Source: Perognathus longimembris pacificus
Taxonomy: Eukaryota > Chordata > Mammalia > Rodentia > Heteromyidae
DNA length: 64,000 nucleotides
Assembly (NCBI RefSeq): GCF_023159225.1
Contig: NC_063176.1
Coordinates: 4,786,963 to 4,850,962, forward strand
Direction of reading: 5' to 3'
Shown here: positions 58,201 to 64,000 of the stretch, piece after piece
Numbering within the stretch: position 1 is the first letter of the stretch
How the letters are laid out: each line of letters begins with the position of its first letter
Made by a program: the position numbers and the translations under genes
The notes under the pieces: model-generated
The model's input: the letters and a program-made list of their open reading frames with translations, nothing else
The model's database searches: none
Told to the model about the DNA's origin: nothing

Positions 58201-60128
58201 GCAAGGGGAATGTGTCAAAGAAGGGTGGGCACTGTAAAGTTAGCTTGGAACGTTGAGCTTCATGTCAGAGAGATGAGTTCACTGTCTTTGTAAGAAACAG
58301 AGGTTGGCCGTTGTAGGTTTGACCTCAGTGGAGATATTCCATGATGACATTGGAAGTAAGGAAGCATACAAGTGAGTAAGTAGATTAGCTAGTAATATTA
58401 TAAAGAAAGATAGATTTTTTTTTCAACACAGTGCCAAGATGTCTACAGTTTACAGAGTAGTAAGTAATACTTGGTTAAATTATTCTGTGGCCTCTATTTT
58501 TCAAAGGAAAAAAGTGTAAGTTTTTTTGGGAGAGAATATGATTGAATGGACTATATTTAGTTTTCTCATTCTGCACAGTATCATATTTCCATATGTCCCT
58601 TGACAAAAGAAAAAAAAAGACACATGGACATTCACAGGCAAAATTATTTTATGTAAATCATCAGATTGGTAGCGTGGTAAACTAGAACTTATTCTTTTTT
58701 TGCCAGTCCTGGGGCTTGGACTCAGGGCCTGAGCACTGTCTGAAAGCTTCTTTTTGCTCAAGGTTAGCACTCTACCACTTGACCCACAATGTCACTTGAT
58801 TTTCTCTGTTTATGTAGTACTGAGCAATTGAACTCGGGCCTTTATGAATACTAGGCAAGCACTCTACCACTAAGTCGTATTCCCACCCCATATAATTTAT
58901 TCTTTATTGTTTCTCTTTCCAGACATAAGGATGCAAACAGATGGACTGCTTCCTTTGGAATAACAATATATCCTCCCACCATGAAAACAGGCATCCAGAG
59001 GATAATTGTCCATGAAAAATACCATTATCCATCGCATGAATATGATATTGCACTGCTAGAGCTGGCTAAGCCCATTGTCTACACAAATGAAGTACACAGA
59101 GTTTGTCTCCCTGATGCGAACCACGAGTTCCAACCTGGGCAAGAGCTGTTTGTGACAGGGTTTGGAGTGCAGCATAAGCACGGTGGGCATTTAAAGAGCA
59201 CTTCATAGCACACTAAATGAAGGTGGTGTTCTGCAATACTTAAAGAACAGGACTTTGCTAGACCCATCCGCCTATGTTGGTTATTGGTCATATGGACCAA
59301 GGGTAAATCAGACTCTATGTGATTTAGAGATTGCATACATTCTTTCCCTTGGTTGTCTACTATCATTACTGTTACATTAAATGATTTTTTTAAGTTATAT
59401 GAAAGAGCAAATATGATTTCTAGTCACTGAACTTTTGGTTAGAGAAGCCCCTTACAAGATGAACGATTATTCAGGTACCAGTTTTGAAGATAAGATAATC
59501 ACTATTCCCTGCCGCAAACATATTTTAATTTATTAATTTTTTGTCAGTCATGAGGCTTGAACTCAGGGCCTGGGTGCTCTACCACTTTGAGCCACAGCTC
59601 CACTTCTGGATTTGGAATGGTTAATTGGAGATAAGAGTCTCACACGGACTTGAGAACTTTTCTGCCTGGGCTGGCTTTGAACTGCAATCCTCAGATCTCA
59701 GCCTCTCAGTAGCTAGGGTCACAGGCACGAGTCACCAGCACCCAGCTTCATTTAGTTTTCCATGGAGTGAAACTTGCTTAAACAATTTGATCTTTTTTCG
59801 TAGGCACCTAGATCTTTATTCTCACAAGTTAGGAAAAGAGACTTATTCCTACATAGTACTGTGTGTAGAACACATATTTTATCCTAAGATTGACAATTAT
59901 CATCTCCTTGAATAATTATGAAAGATATTCTTCAAGTTATAAAGTGTAAGTTTGTCTATGAATACAAAGACTTTCTTCCCTTTAGGTTATCTTCAGAATC
60001 GCCTTTGGCAAGTACAAGTTGAACTCATAGACACTAAAACCTGCAATCAGCCCGAAGTTTACAATGGTGCCATAACTCCTACAATGTTATGTGCTGGCTC
60101 CTTAGAAGGAAAACGAGATTCATGTCAG
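43350..60128 (+). CDS. TMPRSS11E: TMPRSS11E (DESC1) gene, coding exons 2-9, both ends missing
   Basis: A type II membrane serine protease of the HAT/DESC subfamily, which cleaves after Arg/Lys at the surface of epithelial cells. The joined exons give about 363 residues counted from ATG 43363. In order: short cytoplasmic tail, transmembrane helix (about 12-34), SEA-type stem (about 39-155), Cys pair 170-171 (one links the pro-part to the protease), activation site R184|IVGG, catalytic His225 and Asp270. The Ser exon lies beyond 64000. Joins: 43350-43477, 48777-48898, 52512-52579, 53462-53625, 56007-56045, 57784-57961, 58923-59182, 59986-60128. Every intron is GT-AG, every phase fits, and no stop interrupts the frame, so the gene looks functional. 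Identification rests on recalled human and mouse TMPRSS11E. The neighbours expected from mammalian synteny (YTHDC1 upstream, UGT2B downstream) are not in the window. Confidence 0.95.
43836..43925 (+). mobile_element. Short L1 3' end
   Basis: TCACAAATGTACTCGCTGTC then TATGAAACTGTAAGTCCTCT and TTAATTAAAA: the last 90 bases of an L1 in intron 2. Confidence 0.78.
44018..44142 (+). mobile_element. Internally deleted ID-Geo SINE with long A-tail
   Basis: The ID head (GGCTGGGAGTGTGGCTTGGT) passes directly into the second half of the Geo tail (TAGAGTGCTAGCTTTGAGCA), skipping the head B box and the start of the tail. The deletion point falls in the TAGAGTGCT motif shared by both monomers. A run of about 30 A follows. 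Confidence 0.82.
44235..44430 (+). mobile_element. Degraded B1-Geo type SINE
   Basis: GGCTCACACCTGTCATCCTG head and GTTCAAATGGTAGAGCACTA tail, both eroded. Confidence 0.65.
44431..44814. other. Intron 2, no feature recognised
   Basis: Intronic DNA between two SINEs. Short open frames on both strands have no family features. Confidence 0.5.
44815..45028 (+). mobile_element. Young ID-Geo SINE with 10-bp target duplication
   Basis: Full dimer with about 24 A at the end. AGAAATCTAG at 44805-44814 and 45029-45038. Almost the same sequence as the copy at 36491. Confidence 0.96.
45039..46007. other. Intron 2, no feature recognised
   Basis: About 970 bases of AT-rich intronic DNA. Confidence 0.5.
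46008..46680 (+). mobile_element. L1 ORF2 3' fragment, split by a SINE
   Basis: Plus-strand remains of the ORF2 C-terminal coding part, seen as the DNA blocks AACCACTCTGGAAAGCAGTA, CTCTTGGGCATTTATCCAAA and GATCAAGAAAATGTGGTAGA. The frame is broken. A SINE at 46219-46470 interrupts it. Confidence 0.83.
46219..46470 (+). mobile_element. B1-Geo SINE inside an L1 fragment
   Basis: Head AGCTGGGTGTCAGTGGTTCA, linker CTCCAATTAAGCACTC, and tail CTTAAGGTGGTAGAGCTCTA with an A-rich end. Confidence 0.83.
46915..46970. repeat. (CCCT)n / (TTCC)n repeat
   Basis: About 55 bases of pyrimidine tetranucleotides. Confidence 0.93.
46995..47219 (+). mobile_element. ID-Geo SINE with 9-bp target duplication
   Basis: Full dimer and a mixed A/G tail. 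AAGTCTGTG at 46986-46994 and 47220-47228. Confidence 0.92.
47225..47425 (+). mobile_element. MIR relic
   Basis: GGATAATGCCACCTTCCTGT, TGTAGATTAAACGAGATGGA and CCTGGAACAGTGGTGCTTA follow the MIR consensus order. Confidence 0.65.
47765..47980 (+). mobile_element. B1-Geo type SINE
   Basis: Head TTGGCTCACTCCTGTAATCC, linker TCTCCAATTAGCCACCAG and tail GTGGCTCGAGTGATAGAGAG. The A-tail has become a GAAA/GGAA repeat. Confidence 0.87.
47981..48175. repeat. (GGAA)n / (GGGA)n / (GAAA)n compound repeat
   Basis: About 195 bases of purine tetranucleotides grown from the end of the preceding SINE. Confidence 0.97.
48176..48776. other. Intron 2 end, no feature recognised
   Basis: No element named. The exon 3 acceptor TTCTTTCCTTGTAG ends it. 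Confidence 0.55.
48777..48898 (+). CDS. TMPRSS11E: TMPRSS11E exon 3: start of the extracellular stem
   Basis: Acceptor TTCCTTGTAG to 48776 and donor GTAAGTAG from 48899. The first two bases complete Asn from exon 2, then the frame reads [20 protein letters not shown] and [20 protein letters not shown]. This is the first part of the SEA-type domain, about residues 39-79. NFT is a potential N-glycosylation site. It ends in phase 0. Identity to recalled mouse TMPRSS11E is high, including the FGREAS block. Confidence 0.97.
49150..49211. repeat. C-run and (CA)n microsatellite
   Basis: Eleven or so C, then about 22 CA units, in intron 3. Confidence 0.96.
49212..49764. other. Intron 3, no feature recognised
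   Basis: AT-rich intronic DNA. Confidence 0.5.
49765..50122 (-). mobile_element. MaLR-type (MLT1-like) LTR
   Basis: In reverse it shows the MLT1 order of blocks: GGAGGTTTATTTTGGTTCCA, GGGAGAGTCCTGAGATGACC, GGGCCTCCACCCTGGAGACC, AATACCTCCTAAGTGCTCCA and GGAGACATTCAAACC. It is old and diverged. Ends are approximate. Confidence 0.72.
50291..50480 (+). mobile_element. L1 3' end
   Basis: ATGGTGTAAACCAACTGTAC, a G-rich purine tract (50334-50385), CCCCTCTGTACATCACTTTG and ACAATAAAGAAATAATAAAT. Plus-strand, 5'-truncated. Confidence 0.88.
50508..50775 (-). mobile_element. L1 3' end, tail-to-tail with the previous one
   Basis: ATTGTCAAGATGATGTACAG to ATATATACAATACC is the same L1 3' UTR in reverse. 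The two A-tails face each other across about 28 bases, giving an inverted repeat of roughly 180 bases per arm. Confidence 0.88.
50776..51947. other. Intron 3, no feature recognised
   Basis: AT-rich DNA, with a slightly GC-richer patch at 51556-51750. No element or exon is assignable. Confidence 0.5.
51948..52090. repeat. (CCCT)n / (TTCC)n pyrimidine repeat
   Basis: About 140 bases of imperfect pyrimidine tetranucleotides on the plus strand. Confidence 0.96.
52091..52511. other. Intron 3 end, no feature recognised
   Basis: No element was named before the exon 4 acceptor at 52511. Confidence 0.5.
52512..52579 (+). CDS. TMPRSS11E: TMPRSS11E exon 4: SEA-type stem
   Basis: Acceptor TTTTTGAACAG ends at 52511 and donor GTATGTAG starts at 52580. 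The 68 bases encode [20 protein letters not shown] and KF, with two bases of a Ser codon carried over (phase 2). VKNAF, [13 protein letters not shown] is the TMPRSS11E stem pattern, about residues 80-102. Confidence 0.95.
52875..52990 (-). mobile_element. Short L1 3' end
   Basis: TTATTGTAACAGTGATGTGT, GGGGTTATAGTTCCATAGGT and CCCCCTCCTTCATTTTCATC in reverse, in intron 4. Confidence 0.78.
52991..53461. other. Intron 4, no feature recognised
   Basis: AT-rich, with a pyrimidine-rich tract (53380-53460) leading to the exon 5 acceptor. Confidence 0.55.
53462..53625 (+). CDS. TMPRSS11E: TMPRSS11E exon 5: main part of the SEA-type domain
   Basis: A long polypyrimidine tract and acceptor TTTCACAG end at 53461. 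The donor GTAAGTTT starts at 53626. The first T completes Ser 102, then the frame reads [20 protein letters not shown], then [20 protein letters not shown] and so on to [23 protein letters not shown] is diagnostic for rodent TMPRSS11E. It ends in phase 1, about residue 156. Confidence 0.97.
53690..54010 (-). mobile_element. Old composite SINE region
   Basis: GGCCTTGTGCTTCTTAGGCA (ID-like) and two B1-like blocks (GCTTTCCAGGTAGCAGGGAT; CTGCCTCCTAAGTAGTGG) in reverse. These are probably two old SINEs side by side, and boundaries are uncertain. Confidence 0.5.
54030..54125 (-). mobile_element. Diverged L1 3' end
   Basis: TTATTGTTACTGTAAAGGTG and CAGGGGTTGCAGTGACA in reverse. A short (CT)n run follows at 54122-54146. 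Confidence 0.6.
54147..54660. other. Intron 5, no feature recognised
   Basis: No element or exon identified. Confidence 0.5.
54661..54888 (+). mobile_element. B1-Geo type SINE, well preserved
   Basis: A good reference copy of this family: CAGTGGCTCACGCCTGTAAT head, TCTCCAATTAACCATCAG linker, CCAGAAGTGGTGCTGTGGCT junction, and tail ending AGCCCCATGACCAGC. Confidence 0.92.
54889..56006. other. Intron 5, no feature recognised; G-run
   Basis: Intronic DNA with a G-run (GGCGGCGGGGGGGGGGGGGC type) at 55659-55678. Otherwise nothing is identified. Confidence 0.5.
56007..56045 (+). CDS. TMPRSS11E: TMPRSS11E exon 6: linker before the protease domain
   Basis: A 39-base mini-exon. Acceptor ATATGTTGCAG ends at 56006 and donor GTAAGTTA starts at 56046. 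With carried bases it encodes [13 protein letters not shown] plus the first base of a Cys codon. INKTETD is conserved in TMPRSS11E, and NKT is a potential glycosylation site. The match in both sequence and phase on both sides makes this short exon secure. Confidence 0.95.
56200..56462 (+). mobile_element. B1-Geo type SINE with internal GA/CA expansion
   Basis: Head GGCACGTGCCTGTAATTATA, linker CCTCTAATTAGCCTCC, and a tail interrupted by (GA)n(CA)n at 56371-56405. Confidence 0.8.
56500..56666 (+). mobile_element. ID-Geo SINE with head deletion
   Basis: ID head GGGCTGGAATGTGGCTTAGC with a short deletion before CCTGGGTTCAATTCC, Geo tail, and an AAATAAAA-rich end. Confidence 0.86.
56667..57783. 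other. Intron 6, no feature recognised
   Basis: AT-rich intronic DNA up to the exon 7 acceptor. Confidence 0.5.
57784..57961 (+). CDS. TMPRSS11E: TMPRSS11E exon 7: activation site and catalytic His
   Basis: Donor GTAAGTAA starts at 57962. The acceptor at 57783 is CGTTGACAG, with an unusually poor pyrimidine tract. With a carried T the frame begins [10 protein letters not shown], then reads [18 protein letters not shown] around the activation cleavage (Arg codon 57825-57827), and ends WLLSAAHCF with the catalytic His at 57948-57950. Cleavage after Arg frees the Ile that inserts into the S1 region, while the Cys pair keeps the chains joined. It ends in phase 2. Confidence 0.97.
57965..58690. 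other. Intron 7, no feature recognised
   Basis: The first 300 bases are less AT-rich than the rest. An open frame there (57950-58237) starts inside exon 7 and is not coding by comparison with the family. Confidence 0.5.
58695..58890 (-). mobile_element. ID-Geo SINE
   Basis: Reverse copy from TTGCCAGTCCTGGGGCTTGG to GTCGTATTCCCACCCC, only about 30 bp upstream of exon 8. Confidence 0.9.
58923..59182 (+). CDS. TMPRSS11E: TMPRSS11E exon 8: protease domain with catalytic Asp
   Basis: Acceptor TTCTCTTTCCAG ends at 58922. The donor is the weak GTGGGC from 59183. One base completes Ile, then the frame reads [18 protein letters not shown], followed by [25 protein letters not shown] with catalytic Asp at 59044-59046, [16 protein letters not shown] and [12 protein letters not shown]. 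The end point is set by phase 1 and by family alignment at the G|GY junction. If the weak donor is bypassed, translation stops within eight codons. Confidence 0.96.
59183..59540. other. Intron 8, no feature recognised
   Basis: No element or exon named before the SINE at 59541. Confidence 0.5.
59541..59746 (-). mobile_element. B1-Geo type SINE
   Basis: Reverse copy, with the Geo tail shortened by a deletion (CTGGGTGCTCTACCACTTTG). It lies in intron 8. Confidence 0.86.
59986..60128 (+). CDS. TMPRSS11E: TMPRSS11E exon 9: protease domain up to the Ser exon
   Basis: Acceptor TCTTCCCTTTAG ends at 59985 and donor GTAAGTGG starts at 60129. It encodes [20 protein letters not shown], then [20 protein letters not shown] and EGKRDSCQ, ending exactly in phase 0 where the family continues GDSGGP. 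The catalytic Ser, the substrate-contacting loops and the C-terminus therefore lie in the next exon, which was not found before 64000. ITPTMLCAG and DSCQ are the expected cysteine-bearing motifs. Confidence 0.97.
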
Positions 60129-60469
60129 GTAAGTGGATTTGCCTGCTAGTATGATGTGTAATATTCTGTGTACGTTTTTAGGAATAATGACAGACTTATA
60201 GAAAATTGTGATGCTATCACCAAGGAGTCACATAGATAGCCTTTGCTGTTTTTTTTTTTTCCAATTTCAATCCCTCAAGTAAACATAGTACATTAAAAAG
60301 AATCTAGTAAACTGACAGTGTTGCAGAATGTGTGGATTTGTGTTAACTGCCACTGCAGTCAAAACAATGTTTATTCCATTGACATAAATCTATACATGTG
60401 TATCATGGTATAATACTATTGGCATTTTTACTAGTTTGAGTGTAGAATAGAAAAATCACCTTCTTTTAA

Positions 60470-60632
60470 ATTAAAAATTTTTTTAATTGTCAAGATGATG
60501 TACAGAGGGGTTACAGTTACATACTTAAGGTAGTGAATACACATACATTTCTTGTCATATTTGTTACTTCCTTCCTCATTTTTCTCCTGCCTTCCCTACC
60601 CCCAATCTACTCCCCCTTGCTTTCATCATTTA
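60470..60632 (-). mobile_element. L1 3' end
   Basis: TTTAATTGTCAAGATGATGT, GAGGGGTTACAGTTACATAC and TCCTTCCTCATTTTTCTCCT in reverse, 5'-truncated, in intron 9. Confidence 0.85.
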
Positions 60633-62449
60633 AAAAAAAATCTTACTCTTGACGTACATTGTCATTCTAGTCTACAATGCTTATGGTCTCTATGATTATT
60701 AACAATAAAACAATTCTTTCTAGATTGGCTGATATATACATTTCTTTCCTTTTGCTTAGTGTATAATCTTTTCCTTGTTTTTCTCTCATTTCTTCCCTTC
60801 GCCCTGCTGCCCTTGGGTTGATTAGTTTGCTCTCATCAATGTCCAATGCAGCTGTTGGGCCCTGTCTACTGTATTGAAAACTCACCTTCTTTTAAGTCTC
60901 TTTACCCTCCATTTTTTGATAAAATTGACTATTAACAAACATAAATATTGAAGTTTACTCTGTATGTTGAGAACTACACAAGGAACCTTTCATTTCAGCT
61001 GCTGTACATAATTTAGAAGGTAATTCGAGAAGGCACACCAAGTTTATCCAAAGTTTTCCTCATTTAATGATTTACTTTAAAATAGTTTATTCATAAACAC
61101 TTGAAATAATTTCTCATGGTGTTAAAAGCTTCATTTTGCTATTTACTTGGTATAAGTCAGTTGTGGAAAAATTCTCTTCAACTTTCTTTGTCTGTCAAAG
61201 TCTTTATTTCCTCTTCATTTCTGAAGCCTAATTTTGCTCGCTCTGAAGTCTAGACAGCTCTCTTTCAACTCTAGATTCATGGCCTATGTGATTTCTGTGA
61301 TTTTTTTTTCAGAAGGTCTGATTCTTTGTCGTATTTGTTTATACTCTGATGTCTTCCTTAGTTCACCATCTGTGTTCTGGCGTTCTCTTGGAGTTCAGTA
61401 CGTTATTAACTTAAGACTTCTTTGATTGCATCTAGGTACTTATACATCTTTAAAACAACTTTTTTTTTAACTGAAACAGGGACTCGAGCTCCATCTGTGA
61501 CACTTTGTCACTCCGTGGCTGGTGCGGTGTGATCAGAGCCATGCCTCCAATCCCTTTCCTTTAATATTGTTGATCCTTCTTGTTTTAATTCATTGTTAGA
61601 GATTTCACCCATTCAGTTTCATTCCTTTATTGTAAAAGTATTGGCCATTACAGGAGATATATTTTCTTGTGTTTTTATTTGGCTAATATAGCTAGTTGGG
61701 GATCTCTGCATCTATCTTTTTTTTCCCCTCTGATTAAATGCTCAGTTGATTTCTCCATATTTAGGTACATCGAGGTAATGATAGGATTGCATACATTTTT
61801 TTTCCTCACTATCTTGTTAAGACAACTGAAGTACTGGGTCATGTCCTTTATACTCCTCTTCCTCCTGGGAAATCTTGAGATGCGGTTGATGTGTCCCTGG
61901 GCCTCTTACACCTCTAGGACCTCTTACAGTATCTTTCTGCATCGCCTTCAAGATGGTGCACAGAGCAGCCTGTGACCTGTTGGGAGAAAGGAGACCACTG
62001 TGTCCCCTTCTCTAATTTCCTTAGCAACATGAAGAAGTAGTTTTCTAGTTTGGTTCTTTTTCTTCTACACTGCCCAGCAGCTGGGAAGTGCTGCCTGCAT
62101 TTCAATCATTATCTTGAAACTCTTGTTTCTGGAATTTTCTCTTCTTTTACTCTAATTGTCCCTGCCCACACAGGTGTCTAGATTCCAATGACTCAAAATT
62201 ACTACTGCCAGACTGCTTTATAGGGTACATCTTATTGCTAGGAAGCAAATTCAGAAACTATTTAAAATCAAGGCCTGTGTGGTTATATTCCCACAACATA
62301 GAATGGTATCAGCAAATATTTGTTGGTTAATTGATTTTGAAATTAAAAATACCTTATTTTAAATTCTTCTACTGTTGATATTAGTGTTTTTAAAAGAATA
62401 AAAGAAAATTTACAGAAAATCAATATAATGTGGAGGAAAAGCACAAACT
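60633..62449. other. Intron 9, no exon found
   Basis: About 1.8 kb of AT-rich DNA. I looked for a GDSGGP-coding exon on the plus strand and saw none. A diverged SINE-like patch may lie at 61480-61560. Confidence 0.5.
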
Positions 62450-62545
62450 TTTGAATTAGACAATTCCAATTCAGCTTCTGCCACTGATCTCGGACAAATC
62501 ATTAATTTTATGGGCTTCAGCTTCTTTACTGCTAACCTGGAAAGA
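62450..62545 (+). mobile_element. MIR relic
   Basis: CAGCTTCTGCCACTGATCTC, GGACAAATCATTAATTT and GGGCTTCAGCTTCTTTACTG follow the MIR consensus on plus. Confidence 0.7.
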
Positions 62546-62739
62546 ATGCATCCTAACCCCATGCTTTGCTAAGAGATTTGTGCAAGGGTCAGGCGTGGAT
62601 TTCAGGCTTTCCTGAAATCCCTGGTGCTCTGGAAGAGGAGGAAGGAGGATCACATTCTTAGACTGGCTTTCACAAAAAGTGTAAGACCCTAAACTGAAAA
62701 ATGAAACAAAATATTAAAAAACAAACATCAAAAAGCAAA

Positions 62740-62815
62740 GCATGGTTGGGGGTATTACTCATGGTAGGGTACTTACATTGCATGTACAAGCTCTAAGTTC
62801 AAAACTTCATGCAGA
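62740..62815 (+). mobile_element. ID-like monomer, diverged
   Basis: TGGTTGGGGGTATTACTCAT and AAGCTCTAAGTTCAAAACTT resemble the A and B box parts of a tRNA-type SINE. Confidence 0.5.
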
Positions 62816-63019
62816 AACATGTTAATTAATTAAGAACTTCATAGAGTTCCAAATACATGTGCTTGGTCAGTACCTCAAGGCCTAGCATCTTGTGAGATGG
62901 TCAGATAGTGCTTTGCTCTATGACCTGTGTGAAACACTGGTATCTGTGGGTTTTTATAGGTACTTTCTAGGTTTTGCTTTGTGCTAAGGTTTACATACAT
63001 GTGCTAATAAACTTCATGA

Positions 63020-63145
63020 TAGTCCTTAGACATATTATTCAGAACACTTATAGGTAGGTAAATTAAAGGTCCTAGTTAATTGGGAAAGCCCAAAGTAAAG
63101 ATTGAAACAGATGTCTGACTCTAATGTCTGTGCTTCTTATCAGTA
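63020..63145 (-). mobile_element. MIR relic
   Basis: AGGTAGGTAAATTAAAGGTC and ACAGATGTCTGACTCTAATG match a reverse MIR. Confidence 0.55.
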
Positions 63146-63389
63146 ATTCATCCTTTTCTGATGAATAATACTGTACTGTTAAGGAAGCATCATATACAGG
63201 GAGCTATTTGTCTGATGAGTCAGATAATTTAAGACTACTGCTCTCCATTCTCAGCATACTGAACCCTGAGGCTGAGTCCATTCTTCAGGTATCAGAGCTC
63301 TTCCTTTATACAGCTGACACAAACAGAGGGAAACACTTGTGTATTCAGGCACACTGAAGTTTTTTGAAAATCACCATACTCCTTACATT

Positions 63390-64000
63390 CTTTTTAAAAA
63401 TTTTTATTGTCAAGGTGATGTACAGAGGGGTTACAGTTCCATACCTAAGGTCATGAATACATTTCTGGTCAAACTTGTTACCTCCTCCCTCATTTTTCTT
63501 TGACCTTTCTTCCTCCCCTTTACCCCCAGTTGTACAGTTAGTTTACAACATATTGTCTTGTAAATATTGCTGTTGCATTGGTTTGCCTTTACCCTTTGTC
63601 TCACCATTTTAATGTTCCCCTTCCCGTCCCTAATTCAGACAGACATATATACAATATCCAAGGTACCAAAATCAAAAACAGTGTCATCAGGAGCTAAACC
63701 ATAGGGAAGATAAACAGAATAAAAAATAATTTCACTTAGTATGTGAAAAATAACAATGATAATGATAAACCACTTGTTTCCATGTCTCAGAATTCATTTT
63801 GCTAAGCATCATTTTATGTGTTCATATGTACATAGCCTTTTAGCTATTGTGATCATCTGCTAGGACTATCCTGGACATATACTAATTATTACCAATGAGA
63901 GAAAACATAGAGTCTATGTTTGGGTCTGGCTCACTTTACTTAGTATGATTTTTTCCAAGTCTTTCCATTTCCTTATGAATGGGGCAATGTCATTCTTTCT
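63390..64000 (-). mobile_element. L1, complete 3' UTR and end of ORF2, runs off the window
   Basis: On plus it starts at TTTTATTGTCAAGGTGATGT (A-tail side). It covers the whole 3' UTR and reaches the ORF2 C-terminus at the right edge, where the minus strand reads AGAAAGAATGACATTGCCCC. It is the most complete 3' UTR here and serves as the reference for the other L1 3' ends. Confidence 0.9.

Noticed and set aside
57950..58237. Open frame following exon 7 as extra coding sequence
   Set aside because: It starts in a different frame inside exon 7 and crosses a consensus GTAAGTAA donor; the family alignment resumes at 58923.

Overview
This is a stretch of mammalian nuclear DNA, almost certainly from a rodent. 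It has interrupted genes with canonical GT/AG splice sites, L1 3' ends, MIR relics, an endogenous retrovirus and a very dense load of lineage-specific SINEs. The commonest SINE has an ID-like (tRNA-Ala type) head joined to a second monomer. I associate that architecture with the IDL-Geo family of Geomyoidea (kangaroo rats, pocket mice, pocket gophers). This is an inference from memory and needs a repeat-library search.

Only one protein-coding gene is supported: TMPRSS11E (DESC1), a type II transmembrane serine protease, on the plus strand. Eight consecutive coding exons (numbered 2-9 by comparison with the family) lie between 43350 and 60128. All are open, and every phase matches across the introns. 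They encode the cytoplasmic tail and transmembrane helix, the SEA-type stem, the R-IVGG activation site, and the catalytic His and Asp. The last exon, with the catalytic Ser (GDSGGP), lies beyond 64000. The usual first exon (MYRP-type start) was not found by eye. A candidate TATA-like box plus first exon is noted at 34903-34975; joined to exon 2 it would create an ATG at the splice junction.

Layout. 1-11.9 kb: intergenic or far-upstream DNA with SINEs, L1 fragments and a U6 snRNA pseudogene. 11.9-14.5 kb: an antisense, non-autonomous endogenous retrovirus with two LTRs, a 5-bp target duplication and a tRNA-His primer-binding site. 14.5-43.3 kb: more SINEs, L1 3' ends, microsatellites and long stretches with no recognisable feature; at 41280-42462 there is a 5'-inverted L1 nested in a SINE. 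43.3-60.1 kb: TMPRSS11E exons 2-9. 60.1-64.0 kb: intron 9, ending in an L1 that runs off the window.

I saw no operon, CRISPR array, phage island or novel multi-gene system. The more unusual content is in the mobile elements: SINE families that swap heads on one shared tail, a 48-bp ID-head insertion with its own short repeats, the twin-primed L1 and the His-primed ERV. Mobile-element ends without a stated target duplication are approximate (about +/-10-20 bp).
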